Part shown: piece by piece, positions 1-9,126 of the stretch
How the letters are laid out: each line of letters opens with the position of its first letter
How positions within the stretch are numbered: position 1 is the first letter of the stretch
From: Planctomycetaceae bacterium
Lineage (GTDB): Bacteria; Planctomycetota; Planctomycetia; Planctomycetales; Planctomycetaceae
DNA length: 64,000 nt
NCBI GenBank assembly: GCA_002724315.1
Contig: PBOJ01000064.1
Coordinates: 1 to 64,000 of the forward strand
Reading direction: 5' to 3'
Program-made: the position numbers and the translations under genes
The notes under the pieces: generated by a model
The model's database searches: none
What the model was told of the DNA's origin: nothing
What the model saw: only the letters and a program-made list of their open reading frames with translations

Positions 1-1055
1 ACGTCGGTTCCCAGGGTGACGTGGTCAACACCGACGGTCTTGACGACGTGGTCAACGTGGTCGAGCAGGGCATTGATGTCGCCGCGGCCACGGAGAAAAC
101 GCGAAATGCAGCAGATGCCGACGTAGCCTCCGGTGGCCGCGATGGCCTTGATCACTTCATCGGGCTTGCTGCGGATATGCGGGTGCAACTTGGCGCAGGT
201 GGTATGGCTGGCCACGACGGGTTTTTCGGATACCTGGGCGGCTTCGAGACTGGTTTGCCAACCCGAATGCGCACAGTCGGGAATCACTCCCACCCGGTTC
301 ATTTCAGCAATGACCGCTCGCCCGAAATCGCTGAGACCCGCGTTGGCTTTTTCGGCACATCCATCGCCGATCATGTTGCGACGTTGGTAAGTCAGGTGCA
401 TCATGCGGATGCCGAGTTGGTAGAAGATTCGCAGGTAGCGGAGTTCGTCCGGGATCGAGACCCATTGTTGAGTCAACGGCACACCGTTGCCGGTGAAATA
501 GAGGCTGTGGCGACGTTGTTTCTTGGCGGTGAGGATGTCGTCAGGCACCGCTGCCTTGGAGACCACCTCTTGGAGCATGTCCGTGGCGTAGGTGAACCTT
601 GCGAGTCGCTTGATGAGACGGAGAGGATCCTGGCCCTCTTCGCCGGCGTTCTGGAAGATGCAGGTGACTCCTGAGGATCGCCATGCGTCACGGTATTCTC
701 TTTGCTCGGCCGGGTCGGACACGTAGCGAGTCATCGACATCTCCTCGCGGAGGTCTTTCAACTCGGCATTTGACGCTCCGCGATTGACCGCGTCGGCATA
801 TGCATCGCCGTCGAGTGCTGCACGAGGAGAAAACCCGTAACCGTCAAAAATGATTGACTCGGCATGAAGCCTCAGGCCTCTTTCGAGCGTACGAGCGTCG
901 GCCTTGAGGATGGCGAGGGCTGCCTGACGATCCGCTTGGATTCTGGGATTCAAAGCCCGGGTCAGGTCATCGGCAGCTTCTCGGGTTTCGGCGTTGGTGG
1001 CTGCGGTGGCTGCGGTGAGTCCGGCCGATCCAGCCAGGAAGGTGCGGCGGTCCAT
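1..1055 (-). CDS. Membrane dipeptidase-like (peptidase M19) protein, C-terminus off the window
   Basis: About 351 residues are visible, read leftwards from ATG at 1055; the C-terminal end lies outside the window. The N-terminus carries a twin-arginine-like signal (DRRTFLAG), so export is likely. The body matches the M19 (renal dipeptidase) fold: a segment equivalent to GLSDFGRAVIAEMN, the CAHSG motif, the ASHTT motif that supplies a metal-ligand His in the family, and a terminal LGTD. The first metal motif, normally DGHND, reads DGYGF here, and the Glu of the usual EG motif is replaced in YFTGNGVP. Hydrolysis through the normal binuclear zinc site is therefore doubtful. It is divergent from the DUF1501 gene. 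The family assignment is firm; catalytic activity is not. Confidence 0.8.
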   Translation of the reverse strand, partial: MDRRTFLAGSAGLTAATAATNAETREAADDLTRALNPRIQADRQAALAILKADARTLERGLRLHAESIIFDGYGFSPRAALDGDAYADAVNRGASNAELKDLREEMSMTRYVSDPAEQREYRDAWRSSGVTCIFQNAGEEGQDPLRLIKRLARFTYATDMLQEVVSKAAVPDDILTAKKQRRHSLYFTGNGVPLTQQWVSIPDELRYLRIFYQLGIRMMHLTYQRRNMIGDGCAEKANAGLSDFGRAVIAEMNRVGVIPDCAHSGWQTSLEAAQVSEKPVVASHTTCAKLHPHIRSKPDEVIKAIAATGGYVGICCISRFLRGRGDINALLDHVDHVVKTVGVDHVTLGTD

Positions 1056-1234
1056 GGGGTGTCACTTTCATAAGGGCAACAGAGCAGGTCCAGAGTCATC
1101 GTCGGTGAAACGACGGGAAAATCAACGAAGTGGGCCCATTGCGAAGGACGAAGTGACGAATCGCAGTCGGCCGAGCAAGAGAATCAGGTATCATCTGGGA
1201 AGTCACAAGGGGGTTTAGCTGGAGCGACGTTCGG

Positions 1235-2581
1235 GTGTTTGAGGTCGGTTCGTTTCGCAGTCATGACTGCCGCGGTGTGTCGCGACGTGCGCTGTTGCGG
1301 TTTGGTGCCGGTCTGCCGTTGGCGTCATTTGCCGGTGGCGTGGCCGCTGCTCCCGGAGAATCGGTTCGGCCGGCCCGTTCCGTGATTCTGTTGTGGCTGT
1401 GGGGGGGGCCGAGCCATCTGGACACTTTTGATCCGAAGCCTGATGCTCCCCAGGAAATTCGCGGACCGTTTTCGACTCTGGCAACCCGAACGCCGGGGTT
1501 GCACGTCACCGAGTTGTTTCCACGGTTGGCTTCTCGGAGTGATCGGTTTTCGGTGATTCGATCGCACCACAATCACACGGCGATCCACCGTGTTGCCGGT
1601 TCGATAGCGTTGTCGGGCGGCAAAGGGGCTTCGGGAGATTCGGATTACGGTCCCACGGTGGGTGCGATCGTCCAGCGTCACCGGGGCGGAGATGCTGCGT
1701 TGCCGCGATTCGTGAGCATCACGCCAGGTCCGTTGAAGACGGCCCTGGGGACGGTGCAGGGTGCAGGCGGGGGGCGCTGGGGCCGAGCCTACGATCCGGT
1801 GGCAGTGCGGTGTACGGACACGGGAGAGGTCAATATTCCCTCGCTGCGTTTGCTTGAGGGCTTGCGGTTGGAACGGCTGTCGGATCGTCGATTGCTGCTG
1901 GGTGTACTCGATCGGACAACGGCCCTGATCAACGATGCGAGATCGTCCGCCTGGTCAGACAGTTTTGCCCGGGCGTACCGATTGCTGACATCGGTCGAAG
2001 GTCGCCGAGTGTTTGATCTGTCACGAGAGTCTGGCCGGACGCGGGGACGGTACGGTGCCAGCGTGTTCGGCCAGGGGTGCCTGCTGGCTCGAAGGTTGGT
2101 CGAGGCGGAGGGGCCGTTCGTGCAGGTCAACTGGAGTCAGTACGTCGAGAACATCTACGGAACACGGACGGATTTCGGCTGGGACACCCATTGGCTGAAT
2201 TTTGAGCACATGGCTGATCGGCATGGACCGATACTGGATCGTGCTCTTTCGGCGCTGCTCGATGACTTGGCGGAACGCGACCTGTTGGACGACACCCTGG
2301 TTGTGGCGATAGGAGAATTCGGTCGCACGCCAAAGATCTCGGGAAACGCCGGTCGCGACCACTGGCCGGCGGTCTACAGTTCGTTGTGGGCCGGTGGAGG
2401 CGTGATACCCGGGCAGGTGATCGGTCAGAGTGACGAACGCGCATACGCTGCGGTAACCGATCCGGTCACTCCCGACATGGTGGTCACCACCATCCTTCAG
2501 CAGGCGGGTGTCGACACCGAGGCGCGGGCACGTTTGCGGGTGTTCGAAGAGGGCCGCGTGATTGACGGCCTGGTCTCGTGA
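1235..2581 (+). CDS. DUF1501 family exported protein
   Basis: A 448-residue protein with a twin-arginine signal (SRRALLRFGAGL near residues 16-27), followed by the DUF1501 pattern: GGPSHLDTFDPKP, a long middle region, then GEFGRTPK and GRDHWP near the C-terminus. DUF1501 proteins are abundant in planctomycetes, have a sulfatase/alkaline-phosphatase-like fold, and usually sit beside DUF1549/DUF1553 or cytochrome genes; their activity is not established. The start is GTG at 1235, ten bases after GGAG (1221-1224). The stop overlaps the start of the next gene (GTGA at 2578-2581), so the two are translationally coupled. The usual DUF1549/1553 partner is absent here. Confidence 0.88.
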   Translation: MFEVGSFRSHDCRGVSRRALLRFGAGLPLASFAGGVAAAPGESVRPARSVILLWLWGGPSHLDTFDPKPDAPQEIRGPFSTLATRTPGLHVTELFPRLASRSDRFSVIRSHHNHTAIHRVAGSIALSGGKGASGDSDYGPTVGAIVQRHRGGDAALPRFVSITPGPLKTALGTVQGAGGGRWGRAYDPVAVRCTDTGEVNIPSLRLLEGLRLERLSDRRLLLGVLDRTTALINDARSSAWSDSFARAYRLLTSVEGRRVFDLSRESGRTRGRYGASVFGQGCLLARRLVEAEGPFVQVNWSQYVENIYGTRTDFGWDTHWLNFEHMADRHGPILDRALSALLDDLAERDLLDDTLVVAIGEFGRTPKISGNAGRDHWPAVYSSLWAGGGVIPGQVIGQSDERAYAAVTDPVTPDMVVTTILQQAGVDTEARARLRVFEEGRVIDGLVS

Positions 2582-3474
2582 GGACCTGTGGCCAGGGCGA
2601 ATGTCTGCCGGTGGCCGTGTGGCTGTTGATCTGCGTGTCGACAGGATGGTTGGTCGTGGCTCCCGTGATGGCCGAATCCCCGGTGCCATTGACCCGTGAT
2701 GGCCGTAACAAGCGGGACCCGGTTTACGTCGATGGTGGACGACGGATTGTTTACACCGTCCAGTCGGACGACCCGCGGTTGGTGCTGATGTCGATGGACA
2801 CCAAGACCAGGGTTTCTGAACGTTTTTCCCCCAAGGCGACGCTGCCCGAGTTGAAGGCAGTGTTTTCCCGTGACAGAAAAGCCTCGGCCTGGTTGCGGAT
2901 GACCGGTAATGACCAGTTGGCGTTGCTGGTACGTCCTCGTCCGGGCGAGAAGGAACGAGCGATCAAAACTGCCAAGTCGGTGGCCTGGAGTCCCTCGATG
3001 ACCCCCGACGGGCGACATGTGGTGTTCAACCTGGCCGGTCAACTGGTGGTGCACGAGATTGCCACGGGCAAGAACCGAGACCTGGCGAAGTCCGGCGGAC
3101 GTAACGACTGGCCGTCTGTGTCACCAGACGGTCGGCAGGTGGTCTTCGGTTCCAGTCGCAGCGGAGATGTGGAACTGTACGTGGTGGATTTTGACGGCGG
3201 GAATCTCAGACGGTTGACCTCTCGCAAGGGACTCGACATGCGGCCTGCCTGGTCTCCCGACGGCAAGCGAGTGGCCTTCACATCGGTTCGGGCCGGGAAT
3301 TATGAGATCAGCGTGATGACCGTATCCGGCCAGGGGGCTCCAGCCAACGTGTCCGGCCATCCCGAACGCGATGACTTTGTGACATGGCATCCCCGGGGAC
3401 AGCGACTGCTATGGGTGGCCGAGCGTGGCGGGCGGCACAACCTGGTCGAGTGGAAGTTGTCACCGGGGCTGTGA
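2578..3474 (+). CDS. Exported PD40/TolB-like beta-propeller protein
   Basis: A 298-residue protein with an N-terminal hydrophobic signal (VAVWLLICVSTGWLVVAPVMA). Several PD40 repeats follow, recognisable as SPDG-type turns (MTPDGRHVVF, VSPDGRQVVF, WSPDGKRVAF) with ELYVVDFDG-like strands. Such proteins form TolB-like propellers used for periplasmic protein or glycan binding; no enzymatic signature is seen. It starts with GTG overlapping the DUF1501 stop codon, so both are probably made from one transcript and may act together outside the cytoplasm. Its last 15 bases overlap the end of the convergent kinase gene. Confidence 0.8.
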   Translation: MRTCGQGECLPVAVWLLICVSTGWLVVAPVMAESPVPLTRDGRNKRDPVYVDGGRRIVYTVQSDDPRLVLMSMDTKTRVSERFSPKATLPELKAVFSRDRKASAWLRMTGNDQLALLVRPRPGEKERAIKTAKSVAWSPSMTPDGRHVVFNLAGQLVVHEIATGKNRDLAKSGGRNDWPSVSPDGRQVVFGSSRSGDVELYVVDFDGGNLRRLTSRKGLDMRPAWSPDGKRVAFTSVRAGNYEISVMTVSGQGAPANVSGHPERDDFVTWHPRGQRLLWVAERGGRHNLVEWKLSPGL

Positions 3475-6400
3475 GGTGTTGGGAAACGGCCACATCCGGA
3501 TGGTGTGATCGAAGCTCGAAGAGATCAGTTCTCCGGTGTGCGGGTGGAAGCAGACCGAGAGTGCCCCGTCCCGGTGTCCTTCACGTGTGATCAAGACACC
3601 GGGATCTCCCGGCTGGCGGACAACGAGGCGGCCGTCGCCATGAGCGGATGCCAGACGCTTTCCATCGGGGGTCCAGGCAAGTCGAAAGATGACCTCTGTT
3701 CCCACATCAGCGACGCTGGGCTGGGGGGTGCCGTCGGCCACCATCCAGACGAACACCTCTCCGGCATGTGATCCCGCTGCGACGTGTTGACTGTCCGGTC
3801 GAAACGACAGGCATTGCAGTTTCGCCTTTGAGCCGGAGAGGTTCTGGTGCAGTTTGCCGTCGGAGGACGTATGGATGGCCAGCGCGCCATCGAGGCTACA
3901 TGAGGCGATCCAGCGTCCGTCGGGGGAAACGGCGACGTCACTGACTTCGTCGCCGTGTTTGACCAGTTCCAGTCGCTTGCGGCCCGTGTCGAGTGCCCAT
4001 GTGGTGACTCGACCCGTATTGTCCCCGATCACAGCGAACTGCGAGTCCGGATCCAGGGCGAAGGCTCGGACCTGTCCTCCGGTCACCTCAACCTTCTGTT
4101 CCTCTTTTCCGGTCCGCGTGTTCCATCGTCTGAGCGTGCTGTCACCGGCTGAAAAGAGCGTTTCGGATGATTTTCCGAACGCTATTCCCCAGACCCAGTG
4201 GGTATGGCCGGCAAGGACACGACCGGGACGGCCGGACGCGGCGTCCCAGAGTCGAACTGTCTGGTCCATGCTGCACGAGGCGAGTTCGCGGCCATCAGGA
4301 CTCACGGCAACTTTGCCGACCGGCTCGGAGTGCCCTCTGAGGATCTTTCCCAGAAGGTGGTGTGGCACTTTCCAGATTCGGATGGTGGCGTCGGCCGACG
4401 CGGAGGCCAGGCGAGTGCCGTCGGGGCTGAAGGCAACGTCCCACAGGTAATCGGTGTGTCCCTTGAGAGTGGCCAGTTCAGCGTGAGTGACGGCGTCCCA
4501 GATCTTGACGAGTCCATCCACACCGGCCGAGGCGAGCAGGCGGCCGTTCGGGCTGAAACACACTCCGTTGACCTCGTCGGAATGGCCTTCGAGACGGGCG
4601 AGTTCCTTTGATGTCGCGAGATCCCAGATACGGATGGTGCGGTCGTCGCCGCAGGTGACAGCCTGTCGCCCGTCGGGGCTGAACATCCCGCTCCAGATCT
4701 CTTCGGTGTGTCCCTCGAACACTGAGAGTTGCTCGCCAGTTGTGGCGTTCCAGAGGACCACGTCCGTGTCGGCTCCGGCGGAGAGGATCCTTGTTGCGTC
4801 GTGATTGAATTCCGCGACGTTCACCGAGTCACTGTGCCCGTTGAAAAGACGGGTTTCTTTGCGAGACCGGAGATTCCACATCCTGACGGTGTTGTCGTCG
4901 CCGGCAGAGATCAGGGCCATTCCGTCAGGGGTGAAATCGACGTGAGTGACAGTGTCTTCATGGCCCCGGAGAATCCCCAACGGTTTTCCCGTGACAGGAT
5001 TCCAGAGGCGAATGAGGTCGTCGGCACCGCCGGAGGCAATCATGTTGCCGGCGGCATTGATGTCGACGGTTTCGACCGTGTCGTCGTGACCGGTGCAGTT
5101 GAGCAGCATGCGTCCACTGGTGGCGTCCCAGACTCGCACCGACGAATCCTCGCTGCCTGAGACCAGCAGGCGGCCATCTGGCGAAAAGACGACCTGGCGA
5201 ACTTCTTCGGAGTGACCGGAGAGGACGATGGGTTCGTTTGTGTTCGGCGCGGCGTTGGGAGGGGGCCGTTGTGGTGTTGGGGAGGGCGGCTGTGTTGTGG
5301 GGGAAGCCGTCGGGGCGGGATCGGTTGTGGCCGGTTTGCTGGTCCCGTCAGTCTGGCTGTCGCGGGTGGTGTTCTCTGACAGGGACGGCTTGGGGTTGGA
5401 GACAGTGAGGCCGGGAGGGCCGTTCGGGGTGTCACGACTGAAGTGCCACCCGAGGGCGCCCAGGCCGGTCGCCATCATCACGGCGGTGACAGTCCAGATG
5501 GTGCGAGCCCGGAAGAGCCGGCCGCTGATATCGATGAAGCGAGTGCCGTCGGCAGCGGTGTAGGCCACAACCAGTCCGGGGCGACGGGATTTCTGGATGT
5601 CCAGTTTGCGGGACCGGGCCCATTCACTGAATTCACGATATCGGGGGTCGTCAATTCCTGACATGGCGTCGACAATACGTGCCGCCATCGACAGGCGTCC
5701 CTGGTCGATCAGGGCGTCGGCCAGGTTTCGGTCGTTTTCGAGTTGCTCGCGACGGGCATCGCCAACGGCCTTGCTGGCATCGAAGGCATCGAGATTGGCG
5801 ATTCCCGAGGAGGTGGCCGCGTCGGATTGCCTGGCCAGCCAGCCGTTGAGCTCGACGGCAACCTCTGCCGCAGAGGCGGTGCGTTGTTCCAGGGGCTTTG
5901 CCATCATGGCCAGGCAGATAGCCTCCAGTTGCGGATCCAGGCCGTGTCGGGTGACCGACGGCGGGTCCGGTGTGTCGTGAATCACCTGTGCCAGGACCTC
6001 GGCAATTCCACCTTCGAAAGGCAGGCGGCCTGTCAGCAGCTCATAGAACATCACGCCGAGACTGTAGATGTCGCTGCGAGGGCCGATCTCGTGCAGGAGC
6101 CCCTTGGCCTGTTCTGGGGACATGTAGGCCGGAGATCCAAGAATTGTGCCGGTGCCGGTGAGTCTGGCCGCGTCGGGGCCACCGGATCGTCTGGCAAGTC
6201 CGAAATCGGTCAGTATCGGCTCTCGTTGCGGATCGATGATCACGTTGGACGGCTTGAGATCGCGGTGGACCACGTCCCGCGAGTGGGCATGCGACAGGCC
6301 GTCGGCGAGCCGGGCGATGATGGTGGCGACCTGGTCGACCGGCAACGGGTGGTCGGGAGAGACGAAGTCCGAGAGGGGGCGCCCGTCGATGTAGGCCATG

Positions 6401-6780
6401 GCCAGAAAACAACGCCCGTCAAGTTCGCCGACTTCGTAGACCGGGCAGAGGTTTGTGTGACGGAGTGCGGCTGCAGCACGGGCTTCAACAAAAAAACGTT
6501 CCCGGAGTTCTTCGGTTGCCGCCGCTTCGAACTTGGGAATCTTCAGGGCCACCGGGCGTTGCAGATCACTGTCGGTTGCCAGGTAGACGGTGCCCATGGC
6601 ACCTTCACCAAGACAGCGTTCGATCACGTACTTGCCGAAGTTCCCCGTGAGGGAAGCGACATTGGGCAGCGGACGGGGGCCGCCTCCATCCGCTCCAGGT
6701 TGGCCGGACAGCGGGCTGCCGTCGCCGGGAAGGTCATGACCGGTCAGACGCGTTTGTCGGGAATCGCGTGTTTCGTCCAT
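3460..6780 (-). CDS. Transmembrane Ser/Thr protein kinase with 14 WD40 repeats
   Basis: A 1106-residue protein. The N-terminal Hanks-type kinase domain spans residues 51-315 with a glycine loop (GEGAMGTV), the ATP-anchoring Lys80 in VALK, the catalytic loop HRDLKPSN (172-179), DFG (192-194) and SPAYMSPEQ in the activation segment, so it should be active. A linker and one membrane helix (about 427-447) follow, then a Pro/Thr/Ser-rich stretch and, from about residue 520, fourteen WD40 units with repeated SGH-to-RVWD signatures, enough for two seven-bladed propellers. The expected topology is a cytoplasmic kinase with an extracytoplasmic propeller sensor or scaffold. Planctomycetes encode many such kinases. 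It is convergent with, and slightly overlaps, the PD40 gene. Confidence 0.93.
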   Translation of the reverse strand: MDETRDSRQTRLTGHDLPGDGSPLSGQPGADGGGPRPLPNVASLTGNFGKYVIERCLGEGAMGTVYLATDSDLQRPVALKIPKFEAAATEELRERFFVEARAAAALRHTNLCPVYEVGELDGRCFLAMAYIDGRPLSDFVSPDHPLPVDQVATIIARLADGLSHAHSRDVVHRDLKPSNVIIDPQREPILTDFGLARRSGGPDAARLTGTGTILGSPAYMSPEQAKGLLHEIGPRSDIYSLGVMFYELLTGRLPFEGGIAEVLAQVIHDTPDPPSVTRHGLDPQLEAICLAMMAKPLEQRTASAAEVAVELNGWLARQSDAATSSGIANLDAFDASKAVGDARREQLENDRNLADALIDQGRLSMAARIVDAMSGIDDPRYREFSEWARSRKLDIQKSRRPGLVVAYTAADGTRFIDISGRLFRARTIWTVTAVMMATGLGALGWHFSRDTPNGPPGLTVSNPKPSLSENTTRDSQTDGTSKPATTDPAPTASPTTQPPSPTPQRPPPNAAPNTNEPIVLSGHSEEVRQVVFSPDGRLLVSGSEDSSVRVWDATSGRMLLNCTGHDDTVETVDINAAGNMIASGGADDLIRLWNPVTGKPLGILRGHEDTVTHVDFTPDGMALISAGDDNTVRMWNLRSRKETRLFNGHSDSVNVAEFNHDATRILSAGADTDVVLWNATTGEQLSVFEGHTEEIWSGMFSPDGRQAVTCGDDRTIRIWDLATSKELARLEGHSDEVNGVCFSPNGRLLASAGVDGLVKIWDAVTHAELATLKGHTDYLWDVAFSPDGTRLASASADATIRIWKVPHHLLGKILRGHSEPVGKVAVSPDGRELASCSMDQTVRLWDAASGRPGRVLAGHTHWVWGIAFGKSSETLFSAGDSTLRRWNTRTGKEEQKVEVTGGQVRAFALDPDSQFAVIGDNTGRVTTWALDTGRKRLELVKHGDEVSDVAVSPDGRWIASCSLDGALAIHTSSDGKLHQNLSGSKAKLQCLSFRPDSQHVAAGSHAGEVFVWMVADGTPQPSVADVGTEVIFRLAWTPDGKRLASAHGDGRLVVRQPGDPGVLITREGHRDGALSVCFHPHTGELISSSFDHTIRMWPFPNTSQPR

Positions 6781-6825
6781 TGGGACTTCCGGGGCGGCCG
6801 GATCAATGAGATCCGGAACACCGCC

Positions 6826-8934
6826 TCACCGGGCCGCGGTCTTGGGCCATTCGACAACCACTTCAGCGGGGAACACGCCCCGTGGGTCGCCGCGTTCGGT
6901 CAGGGTGGTCTTCAGCGTGGCCAGTGTTCGTGGGACGATGCCCTTGTGCAGTGTGAGCTTGCCGCTCTGAATGACAATTGGCTTGTCGAGGTCGAGCATC
7001 TTGTCGTCGAGTCGGACGGTCAGCCGTTTGACCGGGCTGTTCTCTATGCGGATCGTTTGTCCGGTTCGACTGGCGATCAGTGTCGAGCGTCCCTTGCGGT
7101 TCTGGTTGTCGACAGCGAGCCAGTAAAACCTCGAATGGGTCACGTCGTCCTGTCGCCAGACAATGCGGTCAGGATGGATGTTGCGTCGGAACTTGGCCAT
7201 CCAGGGGACGGCCGCAGCATCGAGCCGGTCCATCCAGTGGCCCTTGTTGGGATAGATTTTGACCAGGTGGGCGTAACCCTTGGGATCGGCCTTCCTGAGT
7301 GAGCCGAGTTGCTGTCCCCAGGCGGCAGCGACCTTGTTGCGGTTGTAGGCACTGTCACGTCCGCCCATGTGGATCGTAAAACCGATGTTGCGGAGTGAGT
7401 GTGGTGTCGAGTCGTTGGGGTGTCCGGCCATCATGGCGGCAGCCGCCAGGCGATCGGCCATGCGTGGAGCCACCTGGTAGACACCGTCACCACCCGCCGA
7501 GTAGCCCATCAGGTAGACTCGGTCGGGGTCGACATCTTCGAAGACGATCAGATTCTCGATCAGGCGGTCAAACAGAGGGTCGATGTGTCCTTGGTGCCAG
7601 AGATTCCACGTGTTGGTGGGCGCCCGTGGGGAGAGGTAAACCCCCTCGGCGGGCTTGTAGAGTCCCTTCTGGTTGTTCCACTGTTGATCGTTGACCGCCT
7701 GGGTCGTTCCGCCTCCACCGTGAAGAGAAATGTAGAGGCTGCGGCCGGATTTGGGTTTCTTGCCGTAAATGTGGTAGTGGAAGGGCATCTTGAGTTTGCC
7801 GTGGCTGAGCACGCGAGCTTTCATCTCGGCAGCCCGGTCCTTGCGGATGGCCGTCACGTGATCCGCCCACAGTTGTTTACGGGCCTTGGCGGTGTCAGCC
7901 TTGGTCAGAGCAGCCTTGGCGAAATCCTGCTTTGCCAGGGGGGGGCGCTTGTCTCGGGGTTGATCAAGCCAAGTGGCCAGGGATGTCATCGCGATGGCCG
8001 AGACCTTCGCGTCCGGTCCCGCAGGAGTCTTGGGTTTGGGCAGGTAACGGGCGGTGACATTGATCGCGTGGACGTAGGTCGCCTCGGGGAGCCAGACCAT
8101 CGGAAAAGACTGTCCGGTTGGCTTGTAGCTTGTGGCGTAGATCGCGTGCTTGCGGTGATTGGCCTGGGCCTTGGAGGCCCGGCCGAGAAACCAGCCGCGG
8201 TCCAGCTGGTTTCCGGTCGGTTCGGCAGCCCCGGTGAAGTGCCAGCCCCCCTCGTTATAGACTTCGACCCATGAGTGGTTGCCCGAGCCGTCGGCCCAAA
8301 GCGGAGTGCCGACGAAACGAGCCGGGACGCCGACAGCGCGGCAGGCATCGATCAATAGCACGCTGAGGCCGGTGCAACTGGCCAGTCCGGCCTTGATCGA
8401 TTCGTAGGGACTCTGGTCGGCCTTGGGGCGGCCGGTGGAATAGCGGACTTTGACACGGCCGAAGACCGCTCGGTTGAGTTGCGTGGCAGCCTCCCCGGGC
8501 GTCTTGGCCTTGGCCACCAGGGGGCGGAAGCGTTTGAAGAAATCAGCGCGCCAGTTGTCTCGGCGTTCGTTGATGCTGGCGTAGGGCAAGACGTCGTTGA
8601 AGAAGACGGATTCCGGGATCTGGTCGGTCCAGGGTGACTCTCGCCATGCCCTGTATGCGTAGTCGGTCTGTTCGATCAGGAACTTGGCGGTCAGGGATGT
8701 GAGGTCCCGTTCGGGCATGTAGGCCACCAGGAACCTCATTCCCTTCCGTTGATCGGTGGTCACATCGTCGATTGCCCTCTGGATTTCCGTGCGGTTCTTG
8801 CCGGCTGTTTTGAGCGCCGCAGAAATCTGCTCATCGGAGACCGTGTCGGCGGCCGGGGTGGGGGGGGCGGTCAGGAAGTACAGTGACGTTGCCAGGGCCA
8901 ATGAGGAAAGACGGAGCGGACTGGGAAGGAGCAT
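6826..8934 (-). CDS. Exported transglutaminase-like / esterase fusion protein
   Basis: A 702-residue protein starting at ATG 8934, preceded by GAGGG at good spacing; a longer frame to 9033 exists but would bury the signal peptide (LALATSLYFLTAPPTPAA). The first half carries a transglutaminase-like Cys/His core: Cys187 in ASCTGLSVLL and His220 in NHSWVEVYN. The second half looks like an alpha/beta-hydrolase esterase: HGGGGT as oxyanion region, the GYSAGGDG elbow with Ser479, and a late GHWMDRLD His. The protein is probably periplasmic and may act on peptides or polysaccharide esters; the substrate is unknown. It stands 45 bases from the kinase gene on the same strand, but a functional link is not shown. 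Confidence 0.8.
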   Translation of the reverse strand: MLLPSPLRLSSLALATSLYFLTAPPTPAADTVSDEQISAALKTAGKNRTEIQRAIDDVTTDQRKGMRFLVAYMPERDLTSLTAKFLIEQTDYAYRAWRESPWTDQIPESVFFNDVLPYASINERRDNWRADFFKRFRPLVAKAKTPGEAATQLNRAVFGRVKVRYSTGRPKADQSPYESIKAGLASCTGLSVLLIDACRAVGVPARFVGTPLWADGSGNHSWVEVYNEGGWHFTGAAEPTGNQLDRGWFLGRASKAQANHRKHAIYATSYKPTGQSFPMVWLPEATYVHAINVTARYLPKPKTPAGPDAKVSAIAMTSLATWLDQPRDKRPPLAKQDFAKAALTKADTAKARKQLWADHVTAIRKDRAAEMKARVLSHGKLKMPFHYHIYGKKPKSGRSLYISLHGGGGTTQAVNDQQWNNQKGLYKPAEGVYLSPRAPTNTWNLWHQGHIDPLFDRLIENLIVFEDVDPDRVYLMGYSAGGDGVYQVAPRMADRLAAAAMMAGHPNDSTPHSLRNIGFTIHMGGRDSAYNRNKVAAAWGQQLGSLRKADPKGYAHLVKIYPNKGHWMDRLDAAAVPWMAKFRRNIHPDRIVWRQDDVTHSRFYWLAVDNQNRKGRSTLIASRTGQTIRIENSPVKRLTVRLDDKMLDLDKPIVIQSGKLTLHKGIVPRTLATLKTTLTERGDPRGVFPAEVVVEWPKTAAR

Positions 8935-9126
8935 GATGCCCTCACACAACGACTTGAAAGGGGGACGCACCAAAGTGGCCAGTCTACGTTGCTCGATGGC
9001 GGTGTGCCAGACGGGTGTGGTGTCGTGATGCAAACCGCGGCGAGCTTGGTCACAATGGCCATTCGGACTCTCCCTGGGCGGAACCCGGGGGCATCAATCA
9101 CTCGATGAGTTGTGAGGAGACCGGTC

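Noticed and set aside
21-674. Plus-strand open frame of 217 codons at the left edge
   Set aside because: It is antisense to the M19-like gene, whose motifs are clear on the minus strand, and its product has no recognisable features.
5743-7302. Plus-strand open frame of 519 codons
   Set aside because: It runs antisense across the kinase domain and into the next minus-strand gene. Both of those have strong family motifs; this frame has none and reflects GC-rich codon bias.
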